Assembly (NCBI GenBank): GCA_033782935.1
Contig: JAWQEG010004836.1
Coordinates: 105,834 to 169,833, forward strand
DNA length: 64,000 bases
Direction of reading: 5' to 3'
Source: Petrolisthes cinctipes
Lineage: Eukaryota > Arthropoda > Malacostraca > Decapoda > Porcellanidae
Shown: piece by piece, positions 23,101-34,414 of the stretch
Layout of the letters: each line of letters begins with the position of its first letter
Position numbering within the stretch: the stretch's first letter is position 1
Position numbers and translations under genes: made by a program
The notes under the pieces: generated by a model
Told to the model about the DNA's origin: nothing
Databases searched by the model: none
What the model saw: the letters and a program-made list of their open reading frames with translations, nothing else

Positions 23101-26100
23101 ACAGTGTACTGAAACATACAATATGATATGACTCATATGTGCATCATTTGTATACGAGGAAATTATTTATTGACACTTAATTTTCAGGTACAGTCCCAGG
23201 GTATTTTCTTTGTAAATGTAACTCATTCTAGTACATTATTCATTTAGTAGTAGTATTGTTGTTTTAGACAATGCACAATTACCAGTATGGATTTGCTAAA
23301 TGCTATTTTAATATAGAGAATGTATAGTGCATAGGCAGACAGACCACACAGGGATGTACAGTACAGTACAGTACCATATTATTGCCATAGTGTTGAGAGA
23401 CATTTGGAATTGACTGGATTCTTCCTCGTCTCTCAGGCTCAGTTACAGTACTAGTTTTGTTTGTGGTAGGGTAATGATGACCCCCATATTACTGTAATAC
23501 ACTTCACTCAGTTGGATTTTTGCTGGAGGTAGTCCTATTATGGGATGCCCCCAGGAGGGAGTGGTATCTACCTGGGTAGAACTGTTTACCCCTATGGTGT
23601 TATAATGTTTTACATTATGCTTATACATTTTCTTTTATAAAATGGTCATTCACAACTGTATAACATATATCTTCTTTGTGATAGAATTCACAGTTTGTGA
23701 TCGACCTGCAGGAGGTGTTTATTGATGATGCCAAAGTCAATTCACATCCTATTGTTCAGCATGTTGAAACTCCAGATGAGATTAACTCCATTTTTGACAC
23801 AATCTCCTACAATAAGGTTTGGTATTGTCATCTCCTCTAAGTCTTACTCTAGCTACCTAGACCCTTCTCTCTTCTTCCCTTCTTGTACAAGATACACTGC
23901 TTTTATTTATCCTATAGCTCTCCTTAGAGATGTATTGCCTGCAAAGATTTGGGCTATACATTGAGAGTTTTGGCACCTCTTCAAACCCAAGCCACACTCT
24001 TTTCACTCTTCAGCTGTCCCTTCTTTTCCTTCTTTTTCCTTCGTGATTGCTGTCTCTCCATTCTGTCTCCTTCTGTCTTTCATTGCCTAGCACAGTTTTC
24101 TTTTTTCCTTTTTCCAGTATAATTTTAATCTTATGCTATGACCCATAAATAAAAATATAGTGTTGTTTAAGTCATATGTGATAATTAGTAAAGAGAAATT
24201 CCTTGTGGTCTAGTGAATGGGGCCCCGTTTAAGATGGGTAACACTTGGTTTGTTGATTCAAGTCCATGTGAGATGACTAGGAAGCTTTCACTCATGCCAT
24301 GCTGTACGTGATTTGCATTAAGACAGACATCTAACATTAACTAATCTGACTAAGGCACAAGAATCTAATTTCAGGGCCCTACACCCCAGGACCTTAAAAT
24401 GAAATTATGGCACTGTATTTCTCCATACCGAATATATACAGTACAGTAAACTCTATACAGTATATATTCTTGACTCATATCCCATCCAGTCTATTCCTTC
24501 AGATCCCACCTATTTTACATTTTTCCTTAAGAATGTTTCTCATTTTTTTAACCCTGCTCATATTACAGTTCACTTGCATACTCTCTAGTTCTTACTTTTC
24601 TTACTCTCAGTATAGTATGACTATTTGTTAAAACTTTTCAAAGACATGAGGATGACAGCAAAATATTTAGAATACGTTGGGACATTTTATATGTAATCTT
24701 TCCTATGACAGTGATACTGATGCTGTACTAAACCTCCACATTTTGGTTTTGGCCATATACTGTCATAGCAAAAAGGTTACCAGGTCAGGAAGTCACATCA
24801 TAGTTCTCCTGGGAAGAAAAACACAAAAACACAGTAGCTCCAGATATCACAATACTATATAATCTTCTCTGTGTGGACTGTAATAGATCTGACCTATGAA
24901 TCCAAACTTTATTGCTGTATTGTTGTGAGAGGGAGAGCTATTGTGTGTGTGTGTGTATTTTCCTTCTCAGAAATACCAGTAAGTAACTTTCCTATTAGGG
25001 GAATTTTTCACCTCAACTATGCACCTATATATGAGCTCCTGATGCAGGTAGAGTATTATCTTTTAATGTTATTCTTGTATCAAGGTGAAGGGTAGTGATC
25101 ATATTATATATTGTGTGTGTTGCTTTTCAGAAAATACTGCACTGGTTAACAGACTTTGGTGGAGGAGTGTTTGTAGGAATAGAGTATACATGTATTAATT
25201 TTTATTTGTAGTTTTGTCACTGATATTGCAACTGTGAAGTAGCTTTTAAATGTTTTAAGCCTGTGTATATTTTTCTTCTGTTCGTCCTCTATTGACAAAT
25301 GGTGTAGCGATTTTCATGTCTCCCACGTCATATTAATTGTGTCGCTCACTGCCGTGTAGTATTGATCAGACTCCTACCTCTGCTGTAGTACTTTGCTTCC
25401 TCTTTTTGTGACAGACTGACACCTCTTGATTCCAGAACAATACATTACAGTATTCCTCTTCTCAGTAAAGTTATTTTGGTCCTGTTTTGAAGACTGATAC
25501 TGTGCATATCTGGTTTGATGGACCTTCTACAGTATATGTTACCTGATACCCCTTGTTTGGGGAGCTGAGGTCTCTTTCTCTTCCTTTCTGTTTTTGGTCG
25601 GTGTGTGAGGTATCTTCCTGTGTCATATCTATATTTGGGTATTATTTTTCTTCTACCGTTTTCTTTCAGTGGTTTAGGAAAATGGTGTGTTGGTCAGTGT
25701 CCCTATGGACTTTTTTGCCTGGCAAGCTGAGTATTGTGTTGTCTATATTATACTTTAGTTCATCTTTATTTCATTGGTGGATGAGCGTGACCATTTTCAT
25801 CTGGTGTTTGGCAGTAGCAGTCCTTTGCATTATTCTACAACAGCTACTTAATGGCAGTTACTACTACTAATGTACTAGTTTTCTTCTTACATCATTTGAA
25901 TTCACTTGGAACTGTGACTTAAATTTTAGAAACCATTGTTAATAGTTTTGATAGATAACTAGAAAGGACTGTACATGTACTGTACGGCATCTCTCTTGGG
26001 ATTGTTGTAGGTGCTATTATATCCTGTCACTTTCATGTTATTCGAGTGATTTGTGGGCAGCTTAAATGAGGCACGTATTACTAAAGAGAGGACCGGTGCA

Positions 26101-29100
26101 ATTTTAACAGCATATAGAAATTTTTTTTTTAACGTATGCCAAATTCAAAACTAGAGAAAATTTATAAGTAATTGATAATCATAGTATCACAGAATATCAA
26201 GTCTCTCGACCTCTTTTTAGGATACTAATGGGTGTTCAAATCTGTGAAAACGGTGTAAAATTTTGTTCTCATTGGCCCTTCTTTCCCTATAGAAATGTCA
26301 ACGTCATTGCTTATACTGTATTGTCAATTCTTGGGTTGTTTGTGTGACATAGGATGGGCAGCAGGTGGTGTTGGCCATGCATGTAGTGTTGGCAGTAGAC
26401 TCCTACATCAATTCCCACCCCATTGTCATGAAGGTGCAGTCAACAAATGGCATCAATGCAATGTTTGACGTCATTTCCTACAAAAAGGTTAGTGGAGGAC
26501 ATTGACTTGGGAATTGTAAATTTATGGTACATACAGCCAGACGTTCATTAACATGCAAAGTAGCTTGTTAATGAATTATAGTATCATGTTTAATTTCAAG
26601 ATTAGATGTGATTATTAGTTATGTCAAAATCAGATTGTCATCAATATAGAGTACTGTTTATGTACATCATCCTTCAAGCATGGTACGAGTGCTAGAAATG
26701 GCTGCCCTCAAGCCATGACACTGTAAATAGCATTCATAATTTAAAATTACCATCAACCTTTACCCATTCTCTGACCACAAGGAAGGCTGGCCTCCAGCAA
26801 GGAAATATAAGATTAATAATGTACAGTACTGTAGTTTTATTATAGTACTATAATACAGTAATGTAATTATATGATTGATATTACCAAGAGTAGAATAATG
26901 CTTTAATTTTTCATACCCAGTAGTATCATTTATTGTGACTACAATACAATACAGGTATCTTTATTGGCTGTTTTTTTCAGAGCACATTATAGTACAGTTT
27001 TTGAATTATAAATCTTTCAGAGTATTTTTTCATGATAGATATTTTCTTAACCATCCTCTTTAGCACAGTTATTAATAATTTCCCCCAACCTTTGCTACCA
27101 TCACACACACACACACACACACACCACCATAGGGTTCATCGGTACTAAGGATGTTGGAAGGTTTCATGGGAGAATCAAGTTACCAGGCTGGCATCAACTC
27201 TTTCCTCAAGAAGTTTGCCTATGACAATGCTGTGACTCAGGACCTGTGGGATGAACTCACTGCAGCTTGGGCAGGCCAGGTTCCTGATGGAGATAAGGTG
27301 GGTTATCATTCCAATACTCAACGGCCACCTGTCACTGTTGAGAAAAGTGGAACAATAATGACATTTGGTCATACTAAATATGTTATTGATAATGAAATAA
27401 CTACTTAGTGCCATTGTATAGATAAACTTAAAGTTTTATAGTACTGTACACTATTAATATTAAGTGCCATAAATCTGTACACCAATAAATTTTATGAAAC
27501 ACCATTTATACATGAAAATTGATGGCATGACCTACCATCAGGGTGACGTAGGTGTCATTATGGACACATGGACACGACAGATGGGATACCCAGTACTGAC
27601 AGTCACACGCACCTCACCCAACACCTTCAATGTTACTCAAGTGCGCTTCCTCCAGGACCCCAATGCTGTATATGAGTAAGTCTTCCATTATAGAAAAGTT
27701 ATTGTGTTAGTAATTTGATTTTGTTTGTTACATATGGTGCTGCTTGATGCATGTTCAGTAATACAGTAACAAAAGTACTGTACAGTACAGTACTGTATAT
27801 ATAAACTTTATAAACTGTCTAGGATGAGTGAGAATAGGGACTGACCAAGGTACAATATTGTCTTGTAAATAAATACAGTATGGAAAGCATCTTTAGTATT
27901 ATCATAGAATGCTTCAAATGTAATAGTTCTATAAGCAAGTCTTCAACATATTCAGCTATCCTCCCTTCACAGCCCATCCGAGTCAGAGTATGGGTACAAG
28001 TGGGACGTACCAATTGGCTATCTCACCTCCACTGCCCCTGATGTCAAGAGAACGTGGCTCTACCGTGAAATGGATAACGGTAAGTACATTTTTTTTTTTT
28101 TTTTTTTTTTTTTTTTCACTTTTATACGTACAGGTACAGTACTTCAAACACTGGCTTCCCTTAAGAGAGTTATAGTGAGGTCTTAATTTACCCTGACTCA
28201 AACATTCTCTCTTCGCTTTCCCTTACCCCATTAATTATTTGTTATAGAGCGTCTGAGGTAATTAGTGTAACTCCTATTTTTATTTCTTCACCTTGTTACT
28301 CTGCATCTTTTCTACATAGCAAAATTTGCCTTTTAGGACTACCATCAGAAAAGTTAATTATTTTATTGACTGTAGTATTTAATGCATCATAGTTTTTTGC
28401 TCTTTGTTTGATAGTTTGGTAGGCTTTAATAGAAATGTTTAACACAATTGAGTCAACAATACACTAACAGAAAATTTGCCCACGTAGGCTACACAGATGA
28501 GTATACATGAACAGAGACTTGAGATTATGAGGACTTGGACTACTGTACTTTCACATATTGGTGTACTGTATATTTCCTTTTCTTATACTCTGCTTCCACA
28601 CATTACAAATCTTGCTTCTGTTTTCAGTGAATATGTCGGTGGACCCAGCAACAACATGGTTAAAAGTAAATGTTAAACAAGATGGCTATTATAGAGTGAA
28701 CTATGAACCAGAGATGTGGGCTCAACTAGAAACTGCATGTACTGATAAGGTTAGTAGTTAGTACTTTGTTCTGATGTTCTTGGATATAACAAGTACTGTA
28801 CAGTATTGGAAATCACAATTGACCTTTAGTCATCATTATCACCATCATAAACCCATTTTTTATAATACTGAAAGTTTTCATATTGTTATAGTTTATTACT
28901 TCTATAACAGGCATAGAAGGCACTGCTTAAACAACTAAAGGGTTAAATACACTGAGTAATTTTAATGAGTATTCTGCTTTCATTTTCCCACCCTTGACTC
29001 TGGAGATCCACATTCATTGAAAACCATTTAATAATGGTGGTGATAATAATCTTTACTAATGCTAGTGATTTTATACTTTGCAGTTATTAGGCACAGCAGA

Positions 29101-31535
29101 TCGAGCAAACCTGTACAATGATGTGTTTGCACTGGCTGATGCAGCTCTACTAGACTATACTGTTGCACTCAACTTTAGCCGTACCCTTGTGTCCGAGACA
29201 GAGTATGTGCCCTGGACGGGTGTTAGGGGCAACCTGATCATCATGCAACGACTACTGGAGACAACACAAACATACCAGCCATTCACAGTAATGCATACAC
29301 TATTTTCTTGACTATTTCTGTTCAAGACATGGATTTGTTTAAAGAATCAGTATTAGTCTTTTGTTAGTGTAATTTTGGAGCAGTGGCTGTTGAATGTACA
29401 GTACTGTAATACAGTACTTTTGTAATATAAGCTGCAAAACTGATAAATGTACTAGAGAATAACACAATATTTGAGATATTATCGGTCTTGTATTAGTAAA
29501 AACAAGCCATACTAATGATGTCCTTATCTTGCAGGAATATGTAGCAAATCTTGTCAACCCAGTCTACACCACACTTGGTTGGGAAGATGAAGGAAGTCAT
29601 TTACACAGGTAAAACTCTGATGTTTGAATAATATTGTAGTTTGTAATCTGTCAGTAATTAGTCATTATATATTGAAGAAATAATTAGTAAGTACTGTATG
29701 CAGTATACAGTAGCTGTAAATAGAACACAATACTGTACACTATATTCTAAACTATGTAAACTGAATATTTTTGCAAATTTGACAGGTTGCTGAGAAGTGA
29801 CATAGTGTACCTGGCATGTGCGAGCAACATCACTGATTGTCTAGGGACTGCTGCTACAACACTAGACAGCTGGATTATAAATGCCTCTTATCCTCTACCC
29901 CTTGACACCCGCAGACAGGTTGGAATCATATTAATTGTTTTTGGCAACAAGCAAACACAACATCCATGTCATATATTACTCCATTTAAGGAATAGGGGCA
30001 CGAGGTTGGGCTACCCAATTTCCCAGTGGCAAAATGAGTAAAGAGAAAATTTATTGTGACTGTTTTTCATTTGTAGGTGTACCGTTGGGGTGTTGTCCAG
30101 GGAGATGGTCAGCAGAAGTGGGAGGTCATGTGGCAAAGAGCACTGATTGAGCAAAGTGCAACAGAGACAGATAATCTGTACTATGGCATGGCCAACGTAC
30201 AGGACGCAGCTATTCTTCTGAGGTAAGGAATTAATTGTACTATTGCCAAGGTGTCAGGAGACTCAAGAAATTGCCTGGAATCTTAAGTCTCTCTCAAAAG
30301 GCATTAATTCATATGAAAATAATGAATATGATGAAATAATAGTGTTTGTACCGGTAACCTTTAACCCTTCAACAACAGATTGAGAACAGGAATTTCAGCC
30401 AAAACCATGACATCATTGCCTTGTTGAAACTCCAATGATTTATAACAGTACTATACTCCAAAATATATATTCACATGTAGAAATTTCCTGCCGTTTGTAC
30501 AGATACATCGAGGAATCACAGGATGAGAAGAATGTACGCACCCAGAACTTCCTCACCATTCTTATGTACATATCCAGCAACCCAGCAGGCACTGACCTAG
30601 TCTGGTCGTGGGTCAGGTGAGTGAGATAGGAATAAACTACAGTATAAGAGATTTAGAGAAATATTTTTAGATAGAAAAAGATGGCAGTAACAAAACCCAT
30701 GTGACACAAATTCACTCTGCACTGGAACATTTAACTGTCAGATAAAACAGCTTGGTACAGTATTAATAAGCCATGTGATAAAATGTACAGTACTGGGCAG
30801 TAAATAAATTCAATAAATGAACAGAAAAAGTAAGAGACTAATGTAGGTTTCCTAATGAAGGATAGACAATTTAAATTTTGTAATGTAGAGTTACAGTACG
30901 TGTATGTATAGTTATGATGAATGAAAAATGTACAGGTATACTTTATTTTCAATATATGTATACTGTACAACTCAAATATTATTTAGCATTTCCAAGTGTA
31001 ATTGATTATGTGTACCATATTTATCCTGATCTTCCTCCAGGACCAACTGGGAGTGGTTGGTTGATCGTTACACCCTGAACGACCGTGGATTGTCAAACCT
31101 CATCCCAAGCATCACTCGCTACTTTGCTACACCAGAAAGACTCACTGAGGTAAGCAGTGACCAAGATGTAATTCATTTGTTTTCCAGACTGATGGACTAC
31201 ATGGTAGTAAAGTAATCAGTGTCATATGAATCTCACATTATCTCATTCTTCCATAGTACTGCTGGTAATGTAACCTCATATTCTTGAGCTACAAAATGAG
31301 TTTCTTTTGCTCTATATATCCGGAAAGTTTTCCTATTATCAGGATTCTTCAAAAACAATCCTAATCCAATTTTTCATCACATCTGCAGATGGAGGAATTT
31401 TTCTCCCAGTACCCTGATGCAGGAACTGGGCAGCTGAACAGAGAGCAGGCCCTCGAGACAGTCCGCTTTAACATCCGTTGGGTGGAGGCAAACGCACCAG
31501 TCATACAACAGTGGCTTGACTCTAACTCACTCTGA
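20185..31535 (+). CDS. M1 zinc aminopeptidase (aminopeptidase N type), 5' end missing
   Basis: Exons: 20180-20424, 20627-20799, 20990-21134, 21415-21528, 21851-21995, 22495-22665, 22785-22882, 23685-23816 (8a) or 26353-26487 (8b), 27133-27297, 27542-27675, 27973-28079, 28628-28749, 29084-29287, 29535-29608, 29786-29918, 30077-30222, 30503-30616, 31041-31149, 31389-31535. From ATG 20185 they join in frame to 890 (8a) or 891 (8b) residues. The protein has the M1 four-domain plan. The zinc site is HELAH at 319-323 with Glu342 exactly 18 residues further (NEGFAS). The catalytic Tyr is at about 404 in SYNK/SYKK. The substrate-anchor motif is GATEH at 283-287 instead of GAMEN. Family members trim N-terminal residues from peptides, usually at the cell surface. 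The C-terminus ends NSL with no hydrophobic GPI signal, so the likely anchor is an N-terminal segment of about 70 residues in an exon not found. ATG 20185 may be internal. Confidence 0.92.
23685..23816 (+). other. aminopeptidase exon 8a (132 nt, phase 0-0)
   Basis: It has an acceptor GTGATAG and a donor AAG|GTTTGG, and encodes 44 residues from [12 protein letters not shown] to IFDTISYNK. It includes the SHPI block and the catalytic-Tyr segment of the M1 fold. It competes for the same slot as exon 8b. Confidence 0.85.
23880..24080 (+). repeat. dispersed repeat shared with NSUN5 intron 1
   Basis: It shares with 4860-5010 the order TATTGCCTG, GTTTTGGCA, CAAGCCA(CA)/CCAGCCAATC, CTTTTCA, CTTCAGCTGTCC and TTCCTTCTT. 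It lies between exons 8a and 8b, has no open frame, and looks like an old transposon piece. Confidence 0.5.
26353..26487 (+). other. aminopeptidase exon 8b (135 nt, phase 0-0)
   Basis: It has an acceptor GACATAG and a donor AAG|GTTAGT, and encodes 45 residues from [12 protein letters not shown] to MFDVISYKK. It keeps the NSHPIV and ISY(K)K landmarks of exon 8a but differs at most other positions. The duplicated exon is 2536 bp downstream of 8a and 645 bp upstream of exon 9. Confidence 0.85.
27102..27132 (+). promoter_or_regulatory. (CA)n acceptor region of aminopeptidase exon 9
   Basis: About eleven CA units run to within 8 bases of the exon 9 acceptor (CACCACCATAG). The usual pyrimidine tract is displaced to about 27080-27100. 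CA repeats are known binding sites for hnRNP L-type splicing regulators; a role here is inference. Confidence 0.4.
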
Positions 31536-32922
31536 TTTGTTATACATCCTGAATAGTAACACACCCGTTAAACAGTGAACCAGTCTATGTATATGGACCC
31601 TTCATTCAACAGTGGCTTTTTTCTATTTCGGTTTCATCTTTACACATTTTGACATGACCTTTCAATCTCTATATTCTATGCTACATACAGTATTTTATAT
31701 GTTAATAGATCTTGACAACTTGTTTTTAATAATAATGCATTTTGCTTCTTTGATTATAATTTTTAAGCATGTTACATCATTCAGGTGGACATAGATTAAT
31801 ATCTTGGCGGTAGCAGTTATATTTGTATTTTCAAACTGGCAACAAATTACCGATTACATTACTCATGCTCATTGGACTGAACACTAATCATCCAGTAAAA
31901 AAACAAATCCACTTTTTATCATTCAGTGGGTTAGTACTATTTAAATAACTCTAGTTTCCAGAAGTACAGTATATTCTCTATATTATAGGCCATGCAAGTG
32001 TGCAGTAGTTTTTATATACATTAAATTTTCTGTGATAGTGTTTTTAATTCATTTTTGGAATACTTTTATACCGGTGTAAAGTCATGAATTATTGGTATTA
32101 TCCAGGATGTGTCCTTATTGGAATGAATATCAAAGAAGAATATCCATTGTAGTTTTATTTATTCTTTGTAGGTCCAGCATGACAGAACATATTAAGAGTG
32201 AATGTGTGGATGAAAGAAAAAAGGAATATGTTGAAGGCAATCCACGATATGTAAATACAGTAATATGTTAACAGTGAGCTACTCTGGACTGCAACGAGGA
32301 ATACTGCCACCTAAACGATAATTATAATCAGTGCAGGAGATGGAACAGAGGAAAAATTACATTGCTAAGAAAAAGAGTAAGGTGGTAGTAATATTTAATA
32401 TGTTCTATAAGAGTGGTTATTCCTCCTGATCTTACTTACAGTAATAAATGAAGCTTCTACCTTCACGTGAATGGTAGACTCTAGCTGTGATCATTTAGGC
32501 CCCATTTCACTTTTACATATCCATTAACACTCCTGTTAAATGGAAGACAGAAGTGATGTCGTCTTGTTAAATTTTTTTATTAATCCTTGCATTCATTCAA
32601 TGAAGCACTTTCCTAGGCCCACAGCTGCAAATCCCAGATGGAATAGTTTTATTATTTGCCAATTTTCTTATATCTATAGCTTACATTATTTTGTTTAATG
32701 CCGAAATCTAACATTATGGACTATTCTAATAAGACACGTTTCGTCTATGATATTTGTTTAATTTATGTATGTAATTGTTTTACGGAGATATCAATTAAGA
32801 TAGGCTCGTATACCCTTAACCACCAGTCGGGGAAGTGTAGAAGTTAGTGTGTGTGTGTGTGTGTGTGTGTGATCCTTTTAACCAGGTATAAGGAGCAATA
32901 TACTTATCAGTGCCTGTTTTTT

Positions 32923-32954
<32 letters not shown>

Positions 32955-32975
32955 GTATGAAGTGTACTGTACGTA
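31536..32975. other. aminopeptidase 3' UTR and intergenic
   Basis: A candidate poly(A) signal AATAAA is at 32443-32448. A worn copy of the 17445-17776 foldback inner block lies at about 32697-32790. A (GT)n run is at about 32847-32872 and an AT/T-rich run at 32918-32955. No gene was seen. Confidence 0.45.
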
Positions 32976-33120
32976 GGGTTGTATTCAAGAAGAACATTGG
33001 TGGTGTTTACGATGGCGTAGTGCTGGCAAGTACGATGACTCTGTTGTTTGTCTATGGAGCCATCGTACCGCTATCACATACGCCATCGTATGCACCACGA
33101 ATGTTCTTGAATACGGCCCA
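32976..33120. mobile_element. CATCGTA foldback miniature element
   Basis: The arms are GTATTCAAGAAGAACATTGG and its inverse ATGTTCTTGAATAC. The inner palindrome runs ACGATGGCGTAG...GCCATCGTA around an ACTCTGTTGTTTGTC centre. It is the most complete of four copies in the window. Confidence 0.75.
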
Positions 33121-33950
33121 TGATGGTGTCTAAGATTTTTTTCGGTTTGGCAGTAACAGTTTGGCAACAAACATCAAAAGTCTTTCTCGACCTGTACCTG
33201 CTAAGTTATTGAAAAGTTAAAACAACCCTTGGTGACTAGAGCTACCTTTAACATCGACCTATAAATGCAGAAAACTAAATTATAACAGATATGAGGGCAA
33301 ACTCTACTATTCCCAGGCTGTCTGCCATATCGCAAAAAAAAAATTCTATCTCCCCCATTTAAGCTTCGTATTGCTCTCCACTTTACATGTCCTAATTGAT
33401 AAATAAGGATAGTCAAGCCTCACTGAAAACCGAAAGCTGCATTGGATCGAAGTAGGCCAGCAGGCAATACAGGAATAAAATAACAAAGATAGAGGAGGGA
33501 TATCTTCCATCTATGCTTCTAGTCCACATAGCCTCGGGAATGCATATGTGTGCACCTGTACGAATTAAATTGTCCTCACATATTTTTAGAAAACCTTCCA
33601 TATTTTTTTTTTTGCCACATTTTGGCTACTACACATTATTACCAGGTCACTATATCCAAGAATAATGTATCCAGACCAAAGTTTACGTTTGAAAATGCAG
33701 AGGGTACACCTTTCAAGCTCTCTGGAAGGTGACCGCAATGCATTTTCACACCCAGTAACTGTCATGTGTCAAAATGTGTGTCGTGTATAGATCAGTTGGA
33801 TGATTGTATACACTGCTACGAAGTAAAAAGAGCTGGAGATTTTTGCTATATATTTTTTTGTAAAGCAAATCTCATTCAGTAAATGAAGAGTTGGAATTGG
33901 TGTAGAATGGTAAATCACCACGTGCAACATTTAAATAGTGGTAACAAGTT
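33121..33950. other. intergenic upstream of SRF, no gene seen
   Basis: Moderately AT-rich, with no recognisable repeat or exon. It probably includes distal SRF promoter sequence. Confidence 0.4.
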
Positions 33951-33953
33951 CTG

Positions 33954-34020
33954 GGGGCGGGGCTAAACTTCCACTTTTGGAGCATCTCCCATATTTGGCC
34001 CTGACCATTTCCTAATATGG
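33954..34020 (+). promoter_or_regulatory. GC box plus CArG cluster upstream of SRF
   Basis: GGGGGCGGGGC at about 33954-33964 fits an Sp1/KLF site. CCATATTTGG (33989-33998) and CCTAATATGG (34011-34020) both fit the SRF consensus CC(A/T)6GG exactly. CCACTTTTGG (33971-33980) misses at one position. An Ets-like TTCC core (34008-34011) overlaps the last CArG. The cluster lies 395-445 bp 5' of the SRF ATG. Vertebrate SRF promoters also combine Sp1 sites with paired CArG boxes, so SRF autoregulation is a reasonable inference. Confidence 0.7.
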
Positions 34021-34414
34021 CAAACTCTGCCATTATAGAGAGGAAAATAAGTATTACTCCGCAACAGTTTTGGCTGCATTTTTTACATAACTGTTATAAA
34101 TTTTGTATGAAATGATATACTTTAAAAGAACTATGTACCCATAAATCGACTAAATATGAAGTGAAGAATGGTGAGCAGGTGTAGAGGAGACTGGAACTAT
34201 GTTGTGTCGCGGAGTGTATTGGTGGAAGGGTGTATGACGGCTACAGAGATCAGCTGTGTCGGTGTGTTTATGTTCAGTCGTGTTGATGCTGGAAAGGAGG
34301 AAGGAGCGCTTACTTTTCCTGTGAGTGCCGTCGCGAACACTAGGTGCCTGTGTGCTTGTTGGGTGTGTCGTTTAAATATGTGTTGTCTGGCCTATTAGTG
34401 TTGCTCCCTTCAAG

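Noticed and set aside
25553..25870. 105-codon hydrophobic frame in the aminopeptidase intron
   Set aside because: No splice sites that keep M1 frame, no family match, and T-rich composition explains the hydrophobic residues.
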